Assembly (NCBI GenBank): GCA_028554795.2
Contig: CM068825.1
Span: forward strand, 157,605,053 to 157,669,052
Length of the DNA stretch: 64,000 nucleotides
Direction: 5' to 3'
Origin: Sinohyriopsis cumingii
Lineage: Eukaryota > Mollusca > Bivalvia > Unionida > Unionidae
This document shows positions 41,589-50,799 of this stretch, one piece after another. Within the stretch, counting starts at the first letter, position 1. Every line of letters starts with the position of its first letter. Position numbers and translations under genes: made by a program. Under the pieces are notes generated by a model, which worked only from the letters and a program-made list of their open reading frames with translations, ran no database searches and had not been told where the DNA came from.

Positions 41589-41955
41589 TATAAATTACCA
41601 GCACCTAGTACTAATTTACCTTTCATTGCTCCTTTTATTAACCAAGTTGCCAATTTCTCTTTGAAATTTTTATCAGGAATAGCATCTATTGCGTGAATTA
41701 ATTTAATATCAGCGAGATGTCTTTGTTGTAAATCTCCGCTGCGATATGCAAGATCGTGATAGTAGCATGCGTTATCGATGGCGTTTACTGGATCCTCGCC
41801 AGGATTTGGTTGATTATTATCGTTAAGTCTTATATCTAGCCTTGTACCAGGTCCGCAGTAATTATATCCTGGTAAATGTTTCTCTCCGGGATATTTTGCC
41901 CAGGGAGTTCCAGGTAGATTTGTTAAGGAGGTTGCGATGTCTCCTCCGGTTCTAC
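41588..41955 (-). CDS. Parvovirus-type phospholipase A2 domain protein
   Basis: Reads YPGEKHLPGYNYCGPGTRLD, then PVNAIDNACYYHDLAYRSG. The YCGPGT calcium loop and the catalytic HD pair (41750-41875) are the signature of the viral PLA2 fold of parvovirus VP1, which breaches the endosomal membrane during entry. The tail LIKGAMKGKLVLGAGNL is typical of the viral versions. The start is not assigned (no obvious ATG). It lies between the zinc ribbon and the integrase on the minus strand. Probably a virion entry enzyme. Confidence 0.78.
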
Positions 41956-42096
41956 TTTTTTTTTTACAAATCTAAACTTAATTGTCTTACAAACCGCACA
42001 TTCTCCCTTGATTGCATTCCTGTTGTTGCGCGTGACAACTTCGATTGGATTTAGCGTAGCAGTTCGAGTGCGACACTTAACACAATATGAATCCAT
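41923..42096 (-). CDS. Small zinc-ribbon protein (DUF5679-like)
   Basis: 57 residues, start at 42096. MDSYCVKCRTRTATLNPIEV, then RNAIKGECAVCKTIKFRF: two CxxC pairs about 28 residues apart with the KG-C-xxC-xxxxFR ending seen in the DUF5679 zinc ribbon common in large DNA viruses and Polinton-like viruses. Basic tail KKK. Only 14 bp separate its ATG from that of the divergent packaging ATPase. Function unknown. Confidence 0.68.
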   Translation of the reverse strand: MDSYCVKCRTRTATLNPIEVVTRNNRNAIKGECAVCKTIKFRFVKKKVEPEETSQPP

Positions 42097-42110
42097 AATA
42101 TTCTAATAAC

Positions 42111-42761
42111 ATGAATGTAATTGATTTTTCAGCCACAAAAAAACGCGAGCAAGTAAAGCACACCGAGGCATTACCAAATTCGATTAGAATGATAATCATT
42201 GGACCATCTGGTTCTGGAAAAACGCAATTGTTGCTAAATTTGATAATGAGATGGTTAAAATGGGATAAATTATACTTGGTTGCGCCGTCCGTTGATGATC
42301 AGCGATGTTATAAAGTACTAAAGGAATTTAGCGATAAAACTGAGGATGGCACAATAGAATTTATAACGGATATCAATGAAGCTCCATCAGTGGAAAGTTT
42401 AGACGGTGATGCTAATAATCTTGTCGTTTTCGATGATGTGATGCTGGATAAGCAAACTAATCCGGCCAGGATATTCTCGCGCGGCCGACATAAGAACACC
42501 GATGTGATTTACGTGACGCAGCGATATACGCAAATTCCAAAGGTGATTAGAGATAATTGTAATATTTTATCGGTATTTAATGGCGTTGATACTCACACGC
42601 TAAGGAATATTCATCAAACTTGGTGCAACGGCGATATGGACATAAATAAGTTCAAAAATTTCTTTAGTCACGCTCAGGCAACACCGCACGGTTTTGTCAC
42701 GATTAATCTTCATGATCCGCGTAGTAGGTATCGAATCGGTCTTGATCAGATTTACTCATAA
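42111..42761 (+). CDS. Packaging ATPase of element C (A32/FtsK-HerA type)
   Basis: 216 residues. Walker A IIIGPSGSGKTQLLLNLI (~residue 27), Walker B NLVVFDDVML (~105), a SRGRHKNTDVIYVTQRYTQI segment and the ending PHGFVTINLHDPRSRYRIGL. This is the ATPase that drives genome packaging into capsids. It is the last gene before the right repeat and reads outward. Clearly different in sequence from B's ATPase, which starts 229 bp downstream. Confidence 0.88.
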   Translation: MNVIDFSATKKREQVKHTEALPNSIRMIIIGPSGSGKTQLLLNLIMRWLKWDKLYLVAPSVDDQRCYKVLKEFSDKTEDGTIEFITDINEAPSVESLDGDANNLVVFDDVMLDKQTNPARIFSRGRHKNTDVIYVTQRYTQIPKVIRDNCNILSVFNGVDTHTLRNIHQTWCNGDMDINKFKNFFSHAQATPHGFVTINLHDPRSRYRIGLDQIYS

Positions 42762-42785
42762 AATTACAACCCAAATTCAATTACA

Positions 42786-42981
42786 GCAAATAAATTTTAC
42801 AATACCCCCCCAAAAAAGCTGCCATTTTTTTTGTGTCCAAAAATGCAAATTTGGGGGGAATTTTGCGGATTATTTCGCGTAGGAGGCTTTAGTTTTGAAT
42901 TCTGAGGGTTCTACGGAGAAATGTTTGGTAGGAGGCTTAAATTTATCTGAGCCACCTGGTCTGTAGAACTTCCCTGCTGCT
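42786..42981. repeat. Right terminal inverted repeat of C
   Basis: Reverse complement of the left repeat; outer part nearly identical, inner part diverged. Confidence 0.9.
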
Positions 42982-42987
42982 CTCACA
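42982..42987. repeat. Target site duplication of C, right (CTCACA)
   Basis: CTCACA follows the CCCTGCTGCT terminus, two bases before the ATPase start codon at 42990. Confidence 0.92.
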
Positions 42988-42989
42988 CT

Positions 42990-43718
42990 ATGGCTGCCTC
43001 TGCTGTCTCTGCTCCCTCTTCCTCCACTGTCAAAGTCATCGACGAACACTTAGATCGTGCCTGTTGGGAGGCTTTGTATCTTCGCCATCCCTTTAACATG
43101 CTCATTGCTGGACCTAGCGGTTCAGGCAAAACCGAATTCGTCAAACGTTTGATCGAACATAAACATCATTTGATCGATCGACCACCTCAACGCATCGTGT
43201 GGTGTTACAAAGAGTGGCAATCGGCGTACAGCCTCTTGCGAGAAAGTCAAGGCGATTCCATCGTGTTTGTGGAAGGCATTCCTAAAGAAGACGACGGCAT
43301 CGTCTCTGACTCCCGTCAAACCCATTTGGTCATTTTCGACGACATGTTAGGAGAAGACGAAGAAGAAATTAAACTGTGGTTCACGCGCAAAGGGCATCAC
43401 CGTAATGACAGTGTCGTTTACATCACTCAAAATTTGTTTCAACAATGTAAAGCCAATCGCACCATCAGTCTCACTGCGCATTACGTGGTCTTGTTTAAAA
43501 GCCCTCGAGATAAATCGCAAGTGCAAGTCTTAGCCAAACAGTTAGGAACGCCTTGGCTGACTCAGGCGTACGACGATGCCACTCAAACTCCACACGCCTA
43601 TTTACTCGTCGATTTGAAACCTACGACCCCCGATGATTTGCAATTTCGTACCCAATTGTTTCACCACTGGTGCCAAGACGGAGGGCCTGTCCTGTACACG
43701 TCTCCGTCTTCGACTTAA
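42990..43718 (+). CDS. Packaging ATPase of Polinton B (FtsK/HerA type)
   Basis: 242 residues, starting MAASAVSAPSSSTVKVIDEH. Walker A LIAGPSGSGKTEFVKRLIEH (~36), Walker B THLVIFDDMLGED (~113), VVYITQNLFQQ (~145), and the ending FRTQLFHHWCQDGGPVLYTS typical of Polinton ATPases. Open throughout, but its promoter is separated by element C inserted 8 bp before the ATG. Nearly identical to the copy at 1200-1922. Confidence 0.88.
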   Translation: MAASAVSAPSSSTVKVIDEHLDRACWEALYLRHPFNMLIAGPSGSGKTEFVKRLIEHKHHLIDRPPQRIVWCYKEWQSAYSLLRESQGDSIVFVEGIPKEDDGIVSDSRQTHLVIFDDMLGEDEEEIKLWFTRKGHHRNDSVVYITQNLFQQCKANRTISLTAHYVVLFKSPRDKSQVQVLAKQLGTPWLTQAYDDATQTPHAYLLVDLKPTTPDDLQFRTQLFHHWCQDGGPVLYTSPSST

Positions 43719-43783
43719 TTTCACTCAAGAAAAAGATCTATAAAAACCTCAGACACTTTTCGTCTGTCTCACACAGTTTGAAC

Positions 43784-44702
43784 ATGACGTCCGTTCAGTC
43801 GTATCTTCCCATCAAATTGATTCGTGCCTTGAATGGCATCAGTCGAGAAAAAAATCCACAAATACGAGCTCGTCTTAGAAGCTAGTCTCAAAGAAGTCTT
43901 ACGATGGTTCACGGTCACAGCACGTCAAACAAAGTCGCTTTGACCCAACTGGCCGATCCTCGCATCGACACTCAAACCAAAAAACAAATCATTTTGAAAC
44001 CTGGAGGGAGCCGTACTCTTGGAGGGGTCATCATTCGCTCTCTCTTAAGATGGGATCCTAATGCCCCGAAACGTCTCCCCAAGAAAAAAGTCAAACGACG
44101 CTCCAAGAAGAAAAAGAGCCACGGTGCCAAGACCAGGTCCCCAAGGAGACCCGTGTCTGCAAGAACTTCTCCAGTGGCGGGACCTTCCTCTTACCAGACA
44201 CCACCCCGGAAAAAGAAAAGAAGCCCCCAGAAAAAGAAACAGAGAAAAAGTCCCCAGAAAAAGAAAAGCCCACAGAAGAAAACTAGTCGCAAGAGAGGCA
44301 CTTCGGCCAGGACGCAACCTTACACTCGCAAACCACGACCTGCAAAAGCGGTGACCGCGTCTCCGGTACCCTCAGGTTCATTCACTTACCAGTTGATGTC
44401 ACCAAGAACGCAAGAGTACTTGGAGACGTTGATCACACAAAGAACATCTCCGTTGATGACCCCAAGAAGAACTTCCCCAGTGGCAGGGTCCCTCCAATTT
44501 AGCGGCAGTGACCGCTGCTCACAAAGTACCTTCTCCCAAAATCAAAGTTCAAGAGATATCGGGCATGTTACAAAGTTTACTGGATTTGTCCAAGCAGGAA
44601 CTGACTCGATTTAGTCCGTTGCGTACCCCTGCACGACGTGTCATGCCTGTCCTCAAGTTGATACGCCGTAAAGACAACCAGTGGCGACGCGTTCGAGTAT
44701 AA
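43784..44702 (+). pseudogene. Lysine/serine-proline-rich core protein, copy in B
   Basis: Starts MTSVQSYLPIKLIRALNGIS, then TLGGVIIRSLLRWDP, the KKRSPQKKK basic tract and the C-terminal MPVLKLIRRKDNQWRRV. Same family as 182-1126, which is open in copy A; here it is broken. TATAAAAAC lies ~45 bp upstream (43739-43747). DNA-condensing virion protein by composition. Confidence 0.65.
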
Positions 44703-44757
44703 AAAAGGCCTGTGACTAAGTAGGGGTATCAGTGTTTTTGGTGCTCAAGACTCAAAG

Positions 44758-45161
44758 ATGTCACCCTCTAGAAAACATCCCTCTTCTAAACAACCCCAAG
44801 GAAAGAAAAAGAAAGGACTGCCTCCTCGTTTAGTCAAACATGGGGACATGTTATCTATCCTGTCCAAAGCTTCTCCACCCCTACGAAAAAAACTCATTCA
44901 ACCAGCCTCCAAAGAGGTCATCGATACAGTGTGCGAATGTTGTTTGAACGTCTTGAAAGGCACGATCCCTTTGTCCAAACACCAGAAACAATGCTTAGGC
45001 AAACATCGTCACGTTCTTCGCCAAACGGTTCAAAAAAAATTCCCATTCGTCAAAAGAAGAAGATGTTGGTCCAACGTGGAGGAATTTTACACCTCTTGTT
45101 AGGTCCATTGCTGAAAGGAGTCTTGGGAACCGTGTTGGGAGGACTGGTGGGAGCAAGATAA
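44758..45161 (+). pseudogene. pVI-like small virion protein
   Basis: Ser/Lys-rich start, LPPRLVKHGDMLSILSKASP, a helical Cys-containing block VIDTVCECCLNVLKG, basic KHRHVLRQ, and the conserved Polinton tail LVQRGGILHLLLGPLLKGVL with a Gly-rich end. The hydrophobic Gly/Leu tail suggests membrane or capsid-floor contact, like adenovirus pVI/pX. Lightly broken. Homologue of 1-124. Confidence 0.65.
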
Positions 45162-45837
45162 AAAGGCCCTCTGAAGTCCCAAGCTCTCAGAATCGACCCC
45201 TTACAACCCCCTGGAAGGACGAAAACTAGCTTTAGTGTCTTACAAACGATGGATGGAATACCATCGTTGGCAAGAACAACGCACCCCGCATTTACCTCCC
45301 AATCCCAATTAAAGCGAGATGTCCCAGTTACAACACGAATTGCAGTCCTTGATGGATCGCCAAGATTTGTCCGAAACAGAAAAATCGCAAAAGTACGGTC
45401 AACTCTTGCAACGACTGCAACTATTTCACCAGTGAGCTTTAGACGAAACAGCTCTACCCACTCTGAAAGATTTTAAGACCTTGATGAAAAGTCCAGCACC
45501 ATCATCACTACCATCCCCAGGGGTCACCAGAGATACTAACCCACGAAGACCTGAGGAAGAAGAGATGCGAGAAGTGTTTCAAACACCGTCTGCAGCTCCC
45601 ATTTCAAGTAAGATTGCAGCATCCTTGTTGACCCCGTCCCCAACACCCCAACGAGAAGAAATGAAAGCTTGGGTTAAAAAGATGATGTCCACTCCTCCTT
45701 CAACAGAAGTGAAAAAGAAAGAAGGGAAACCAGAAGTGAAAAAAGAAAAGAAGACCAAAGCCATTCCATTGCCACCTCCACCACCACTACCTTCGACTGT
45801 TACTCCCGTAGCCCATCGGACATGGAGAAGGTGTTAG
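45162..45837 (+). pseudogene. Polinton conserved protein of unknown function (helical, Pro-rich tail)
   Basis: Upstream scrap PYNPLEGRKLALVSYKRWME (45200-45260), then a frame starting MSQLQHELQSLMDRQDLSET at 45319 with a KYGQLLQRLQLF helix, followed (45481-45837) by a Pro/Ser/Lys-rich region (KSPAPSSLPSPGVT, PLPPPPPLPSTV). The DLSETEKSQKYGQLLQR-type helix is widespread in Polintons just before the integrase. Function unknown. Broken. Confidence 0.5.
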
Positions 45838-46931
45838 CCAGCCTTTACTACGATCCCTCCCATCCTGCAGGTTACGCAGGAGTTCAAAACTTGTATCGTG
45901 CTGCCAAAATTCGACTGAAAAGTCTCCGTTTACCTCAAGTGCAACGATGGTTAAAAGAACAAGCTACCTACACATTACACAAACCCATTCGACGCAAGTT
46001 TTCCAGAAGTTGCACCCGAGTGGAAGGCATCGATCATCAATGGCAAGCCGATTTAGCCGATGTCTCTCATTTGGCCAGCTACAATCGCGGCTACAAATAT
46101 TTGTTTTGTGTCATCGACGTCTTTTCCAAATTTGCTTGGGTCGTACCCTTGACTTCCAAATCGAGCAGCGAGTTAGTGCGAGCCCTGCAACGGGTGTTGA
46201 AACAAAGCGGTCGTCACCCTCTTCGATGGCAAACGGACAAAGGCACCGAATTTCTGAACCAAGCTTTCCAAAAAGAATTAAAGAAACGTGACATTCAGTT
46301 TTTTTATCACCGAGAATCCTGAAACCAAAGCCAGCATCGTGGAACGTTTTCAACGCACTTTGAAAGAACGCATGTGGAAATATTTTACGCATCACCACAC
46401 TCTGAAGTACATCGACATCTTACCACACCTGGTGCAAGCGTACAACCAATCTTACCATCGAAGCATTGGACGTGCCCCGCAAGAAGTGACTCCCGATAAC
46501 GAGGTGCTGATGTTTGAGCGCCTGTTTGGTACATCCCTACGAGGGCTGTCCCCAAGAAAAGTGGAGTGCTGGCCGTAGGAGATTGGGTACGCATTGGCAA
46601 AACCAAACGCACTTTCGACAAAGGTTACTTACCTAACTGGACGACCGAATTGTTTCGTGTCACTGGACGAGTGCATGGCCGTCATCGTGCCGTCTATAAA
46701 TTGGAAGACATGAACGGAGAAGTGCTCAAAGAAACGTTTTATTTGCCCGAGTTACAACGTGTCACCACAAAAGAAGATGACGTGTACGACATCGAAAGCA
46801 TTCTCGAACGCAGAACCCGTAAAGTGGGCAAACGACGTGTCAAAGAAGTCAAAGTACGTTGGAAAGGATATCCACCCAATTTTGATTCTTGGATCGACGC
46901 TTCGCAAATCATCGACTATAAAAAGAAGTGA
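45822..46931 (+). pseudogene. Polinton integrase with C-terminal chromodomain, relic
   Basis: RVE core: CTRVEGIDHQWQADLADVSH, FLFCVIDVFSKFAWVVPL-like YLFCVIDVFSKFAWVV, LRWQTDKGTEFLNQAFQKEL, then SIVERFQRTLKERMW. C-terminal chromodomain at ~46775-46925: DVYDIESILERRTR, VKVRWKGYPPNFDSWIDASQ. The chromodomain is expected to bind methylated histone H3 and steer insertion. About two breaks. Confidence 0.88.
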
Positions 46932-47285
46932 CCATCATGCCCTTTCACACAGACGCAGCTACGTCGACCACGCCTTCACCCAGTTCTTCTCTGCAAGATT
47001 TACAAAAACATCCCTTGTGGGTGTGGTGTGGAGAACGTGTGCCTAAAACGCAAATCGTCTTTTTCTGCCAAATCTTCGTGGTGTATTGTGTCATCGGGGC
47101 AGCCATTGCCAATTTGAGTTTGCAATAAGGAGACAAACAATTGTGGACCATTTTACTGAGCAGTTGCATCGGTTACCTGCTTCCTAATCCCTCCCTGAAA
47201 TTCTCCTCGAACGGGAGCCAAGGAACCTTGTGCCCAGTGCCAGTGCCAGTCACTACTCCAACAACAACAACAACCCCATTTTGAG
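46928..47285 (+). pseudogene. Small Polinton membrane protein
   Basis: Thr/Ser/Pro-rich start (TSTTPSPSSSLQDLQKHPLW), a TM segment QIVFFCQIFVVYCVIGAAIA, then LWTILLSSCIGYLLPNPSLK, a second hydrophobic stretch widely seen in Polintons between integrase and capsid genes. Thr-rich C-terminal tail. Probably two TM helices. Lightly broken; function unknown. Confidence 0.55.
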
Positions 47286-47342
47286 CGGAGACACGCCTCT
47301 GACGTCCAGTAACCCCTCGGACAGCCACAGAACTCTGGAATT

Positions 47343-48647
47343 ATGAGTCACCAAAACCAATTTTACTTAACCTTACCCAGTGACAGTTCCATGGAGGTGT
47401 TTCCCAACAACACCTTGTGCTGTTACACGGCCAAATTACCTCAGGCCATCCCATTAGATCACGAAGCCCATTGGGAAGTGGCTTTAGTGGAAATCATTCA
47501 CCCGACCCAAGTCCACAATGTCCTTCGCAATCAAAATTCTTTTACGGTGGAAGTTCATGACGATCAAATGCAACTATACTTGGATACCCATGGCAAATAT
47601 GACAAGAAAAACCCTAACACAAAAAATCCAAAGTGGACCGACTATCACTTGTTCATTCCCGCAGGCTATTATTTTAGTGGTCAACATTTGGTCAGCACCA
47701 TAGCCTCCAGGTTTAATGTCGTGCTTCTGAAAGCTTTGGAGAGTGTCAATAAAAGTGTCACCCTGGAGTACCACAAAACAGCTCGTCGCTTCCTGATGAA
47801 ATTTCCTGAGGGGAGTAAAATCATGTCTTTCTTATTTTGTCCTGAATTGTTTGTCATGTTGGGCGGGGACATGGAGATGAGGAAGAAAGTAGAAAAAGAA
47901 AAAGGCGAATTACTAGTCATTTCTGACAACGATACTTTTGCCAAGTATTTTCGTACCCCGGTAGAACTGAACCAAGGACTGAATTTGATGTTCGTGTACT
48001 CCGATGTGGTGGAAGCCAGACTCTACGTACGACGCGTGGAAGTGTCACCTAAAGTGGGAAACGACATCAGTCAGACGTTGAGCAGAACGATCGCGAAGTA
48101 TCCGACCCGACGAGTGGAAGTGAAAACTTTCACTATTCCTGCTGGACAGCGATCCATGATCGAAGATCATCTGTTCCAAGGCCAGCTACCCAAACGTTTA
48201 ATCGTTGGTATGGTCGAGAATACAGCCTTCAACGGGGCTATCGATAAAAATCCTTTCCACTTTCGACACTTTGGCGTGTCCAAGATCGAAGTCAGTCGCG
48301 ATGCCAAGACCTTGTGTACCCGACCTTTCGAACCTAAATTTGGTAAGGGGAATTATTTGAGGTCGTTCTTGTGGCTGTACGAAGCCACCGGTCAGTTAGG
48401 AACCAACACCAGTCACGGTATTTCGTACGACGATTATGCAGGAGGCTACGCTTTGTGGGCTTTTGATTTCACTCCAGACCAAGGCAGCGACGAAGGACAT
48501 TTCCACCCTATAAAATCTGGTCAGATTCGTGTGGAACTTCAGTTTGCAAACCGAGACCCTGATGTAACGGTGAACGTCATCCTGTATGCAGAATTCGATA
48601 ATATGATAAAAATCAATAGTTTGAGAGAAGTCATTCTAGATTATTAG
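47343..48647 (+). CDS. Polinton capsid protein (F54H12.2-like; probably the major one)
   Basis: 434 residues, open. Conserved segments: FYLTLPSDSSMEVFPNNTLC (start), HWEVALVEIIHP, LPKRLIVGMVENTAFNGAID (~280), NPFHFRHFGVSKIEVS, LCTRPFEPKF, YDDYAGGYALWAFDFTPDQG (~360) and the near-universal ending VILYAEFDNMIKINSLREVI. This is the family annotated as F54H12.2-like in animal genomes, the Polinton shell protein. I am less sure whether it counts as major or minor capsid protein. It follows the membrane gene and precedes the protease block. Confidence 0.8.
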   Translation: MSHQNQFYLTLPSDSSMEVFPNNTLCCYTAKLPQAIPLDHEAHWEVALVEIIHPTQVHNVLRNQNSFTVEVHDDQMQLYLDTHGKYDKKNPNTKNPKWTDYHLFIPAGYYFSGQHLVSTIASRFNVVLLKALESVNKSVTLEYHKTARRFLMKFPEGSKIMSFLFCPELFVMLGGDMEMRKKVEKEKGELLVISDNDTFAKYFRTPVELNQGLNLMFVYSDVVEARLYVRRVEVSPKVGNDISQTLSRTIAKYPTRRVEVKTFTIPAGQRSMIEDHLFQGQLPKRLIVGMVENTAFNGAIDKNPFHFRHFGVSKIEVSRDAKTLCTRPFEPKFGKGNYLRSFLWLYEATGQLGTNTSHGISYDDYAGGYALWAFDFTPDQGSDEGHFHPIKSGQIRVELQFANRDPDVTVNVILYAEFDNMIKINSLREVILDY

Positions 48648-48652
48648 AAGCC

Positions 48653-48748
48653 ATGGAAGACTGTTATCCCTCTTTACCTAGTGGAGAAACTTTGGACATG
48701 AAATGTGAGGAGATCGTGGAAGAAGAATCCCAAGACAAAGACGAATAA
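48653..48748 (+). CDS. 31-residue acidic micro-protein
   Basis: MEDCYPSLPSGETLDMKCEE and a Glu/Asp-rich end. It sits between the capsid gene (5 bp after its stop) and the next gene (6 bp before its start), so spacing suggests it is a real short frame. No family; role unknown. Confidence 0.35.
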   Translation: MEDCYPSLPSGETLDMKCEEIVEEESQDKDE

Positions 48749-48754
48749 GTTGTC

Positions 48755-49225
48755 ATGATGAAGTTGAGATGGCCAGAACAAGAAGCCCATTTAGTCTCCT
48801 GTTTTGCCAAACACTTGGTCGAAAAAATGACGGAATTGATCAAGAAAGATTGCTATGGATGTCAAAACGATCATCCCAGTCAAATTCAACACGATAAATG
48901 CCTAATGCTGAGGCAAGAAGAAAAATTGGACGAGTATCTGGACGAAGCTTGGAGTCTCATCTCGGACGAAGTAGTGTTGCATCAGTGGTATAAAGACTTG
49001 TGTGAACATTCTTGTCCACTATTAACCACTCAAGAGATCCATCGTATCGAAGCTGTCCTTTTACTTGTCAGACATTTTCAAGCAAAAAGTCAGGATCGAA
49101 TTGATCACTTATTATTACCTGTTAAGATAAAGAAAAACACACAAATCAATGGATACCTGGGAACTTTATTACATTTTGAACCACAGCTCGTACACGGCTT
49201 CTTGGAATCCTGTCGTCTGTGCTAA
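48755..49225 (+). CDS. Polinton conserved helical protein with CYGC motif
   Basis: 156 residues. FAKHLVEKMTELIKKDCYGC, QNDHPSQIQHDKCLM, then an acidic helical part. The C-x2-C ... H-x4-C-like pattern (DCYGC, HDKC) around residues 30-50 may bind zinc. Proteins with this CYGC-DHPSQxxH signature occur next to capsid or protease genes in many Polintons. Function unknown. Overlaps the protease gene by 77 bp in another frame. Confidence 0.55.
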   Translation: MMKLRWPEQEAHLVSCFAKHLVEKMTELIKKDCYGCQNDHPSQIQHDKCLMLRQEEKLDEYLDEAWSLISDEVVLHQWYKDLCEHSCPLLTTQEIHRIEAVLLLVRHFQAKSQDRIDHLLLPVKIKKNTQINGYLGTLLHFEPQLVHGFLESCRLC

Positions 49226-49709
49226 AGATGAACTTCCTCATCGCAAACCTCAAGACCATCTAGCTTATGTCATCAACACGGACGACAGTCATCTCCCAGG
49301 AACCCACTGGGTAGCCGTCTACTTTCCTCAAGAAGGATGTGTGGAATATTTCGATTCCTATGGATTGCCCCCTTTGGAAGACGACATCATTGACTTTATG
49401 AGAAGAAATGCTCAGACCACCCGATTCAATAATGTGAAATTACAAGGCACAGATTCCTTGGTGTGTGGACAATATTGTGTGTATTTTCTGCATCATCGCA
49501 GCCTGGGCTATTCCTTAGAACATTTAGTGACTCATTTTGATCCTCGTTCTTCTTCTAGAAACGATGTGAAAGTAGATGAATGGTTTTGTTACCATTATGC
49601 TTATCTTTTGTCTCAAGCTAGGAAACGTAGTGTCCATCAATGGCCTAATGACTTCCAACAGTGGAAATCACAATTTCATTTACAACGTTGTCAACCCTGT
49701 TTAAAGTAG
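49149..49709 (+). CDS. Adenain-like cysteine protease
   Basis: 186 residues, near adenain's length. His in LPGTHWVAVYFP (~50), acid in VEYFDSYGLPPL (~66), Gln and Cys in KLQGTDSLVCGQYCVYFL (~98-108). The CGQYC box is the classic catalytic Cys site. It cleaves capsid and core precursors during particle maturation. Open. Followed by AATAAA signals at ~49738 and ~49816. Confidence 0.9.
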   Translation: MDTWELYYILNHSSYTASWNPVVCAKDELPHRKPQDHLAYVINTDDSHLPGTHWVAVYFPQEGCVEYFDSYGLPPLEDDIIDFMRRNAQTTRFNNVKLQGTDSLVCGQYCVYFLHHRSLGYSLEHLVTHFDPRSSSRNDVKVDEWFCYHYAYLLSQARKRSVHQWPNDFQQWKSQFHLQRCQPCLK

Positions 49710-49734
49710 AGTGTTAATTGAGAAATGTTTGTAA

Positions 49735-49825
49735 TTTGAATAAAATGTTTGATGTTATATTGTTGGATTATTGTTAAAAATGTTAGAGTTGTTTGTTAGT
49801 GTTAAGTGATTTTAAATAAAAAATG
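49735..49825 (+). terminator. Poly(A) signals after the protease gene
   Basis: GAATAAAATG at ~49738 and TAAATAAAAAATG at ~49814, the ordinary cleavage signals. They contrast with the stem-loop ends of the following accessory genes. Confidence 0.6.
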
Positions 49826-49948
49826 TTGTGTTTTGAAAAAAATGCCTTTGTCTTTTGTTTGGTTATAGGAATCTTGATTTATGCTCTTTGACTTCTTACT
49901 ATCCCTCTCATGACACTCATTGAACGTTCCGGCTCGAAAACCGTGGAG

Positions 49949-49985
49949 GGATGTTTTCCTTCACGTCCGCGCTTTGACTTTAAAA
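49949..49985 (+). promoter_or_regulatory. Accessory-gene promoter box 1
   Basis: TTTTCCTTCACGTCCGCGC at 49954-49972, followed within 8 bp by a TTTAAAAA TATA-like site, ~60 bp before the start at 50039. Confidence 0.65.
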
Positions 49986-50038
49986 ACCGGGGTAGTTTCC
50001 AGTCTAACCATCCATTGTCGACTCATCCTCCTACGAAG

Positions 50039-50419
50039 ATGTGCTCCAAACTAGCTAAGCTAAACGAAGCCTACGTGAATTTGCATAGGGTCAGACACAG
50101 TCTGATACCGAAGCCTGAAGAAACAGAGAATGTGAGAATGTTAAAAGTCACTGAAGACCTGATAGAAGAGCTCTTCAGAGAAGAAATGAACAGGGAGAAA
50201 GAAGAATGGACAGAGAAGTACAGACTTCAGAAACAGCAGAGAGAGAGCAGCAACATCAGCAACAACAGCAGCAACAGAAACCTGAACCTGACAGAGGCTT
50301 TGTCGCCTGTCGTATCGACACCAAAGAGTTCTTCTTCTCTTTCCGAAGAAGCAGACCTATCGTCAGAAAGTCTATTGTCAGAGGACGTCGCATTCTTAGA
50401 AACTAAAAGATGGCCCTAG
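50039..50419 (+). CDS. Coiled-coil accessory protein, Ser-rich tail
   Basis: 126 residues, starting MCSKLAKLNEAYVNLHRVRH. Helical, Glu-rich middle (EELFREEMNREKEEWTEKYR), Asn/Ser stretch, and a Ser/Glu-rich acidic tail (SLSEEADLSSESLLSED). The start was chosen for its position after box 1 and TATA. No family recognised. It resembles the two following accessory proteins in layout, a short Leu/Met helix then a charged coil. Ends with a histone-type stem-loop 25 nt after the stop. Confidence 0.55.
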   Translation: MCSKLAKLNEAYVNLHRVRHSLIPKPEETENVRMLKVTEDLIEELFREEMNREKEEWTEKYRLQKQQRESSNISNNSSNRNLNLTEALSPVVSTPKSSSSLSEEADLSSESLLSEDVAFLETKRWP

Positions 50420-50437
50420 CTTCGACTTCGCACACAA

Positions 50438-50486
50438 AAAAACAGCCCTTTTCAGGGCTACCCCAATTTCTAGAAAAGAAATAACA
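50438..50486 (+). terminator. Histone-type mRNA 3' end for 50039-50419
   Basis: AGCCCTTTTCAGGGCT at 50444-50459 (perfect 6-bp stem, TTTC loop) then ACCCCA and TCTAGAAAAGAAAT ~10 nt later. The outer stem pair is A-T in place of G-C, a compensated change. Confidence 0.85.
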
Positions 50487-50799
50487 ATCGATTTGCCGAT
50501 GTGTGTATGTAGAGTAGTGTGAATATAAACACTCACTCTTTTCTGGTGTGATTGTATGTGTTTGTAAGCACTCACGTACGTTTGTGTGGATAGTAGATAA
50601 TGATAATGTTTTTTTGATGTTTGCGTGTGGGAATAGTAGATTTGGGTTTTGTTTATTGCTGATCAGCATATGTGGATAGTATATTATTTTTAATGAAAAT
50701 GTTTAAAATAGTAATGGGTAGTAAAAAAAGTGAGTGATTGTTTCTTTTAGGTCCGTGCGTTGTTTGGTTATGATCTAGGTAAGATAAATTTTGTTTTGG
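50487..50799. other. Spacer with GTGTGGATAGTA repeats
   Basis: No gene. Holds several copies of GTGTGGATAGTAGAT/TATATT and GTAAGCACTCACGTACG, the same words that make up the minisatellite in B's terminal repeats. Confidence 0.6.

Larger units (their letters stand above)
28306..42981 (+). mobile_element. Polinton-like element C, nested in B; looks whole
   Basis: 14,676 bp bounded by inverted repeats starting AGCAGCAGGGAAGTTC and flanked by CTCACA on both sides. Base composition is visibly A/T-richer than B, and none of its proteins is close to B's. Genes: large structural protein, pVI-like protein, MCP, KL-repeat minor protein, adenain-type protease, fibre-like protein, membrane protein, penton-like protein, HNH nuclease, zinc finger, PolB-helicase, integrase, PLA2, zinc ribbon and packaging ATPase. 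No break was seen in the main genes. Youngest layer; the target duplication is perfect. Confidence 0.93.
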
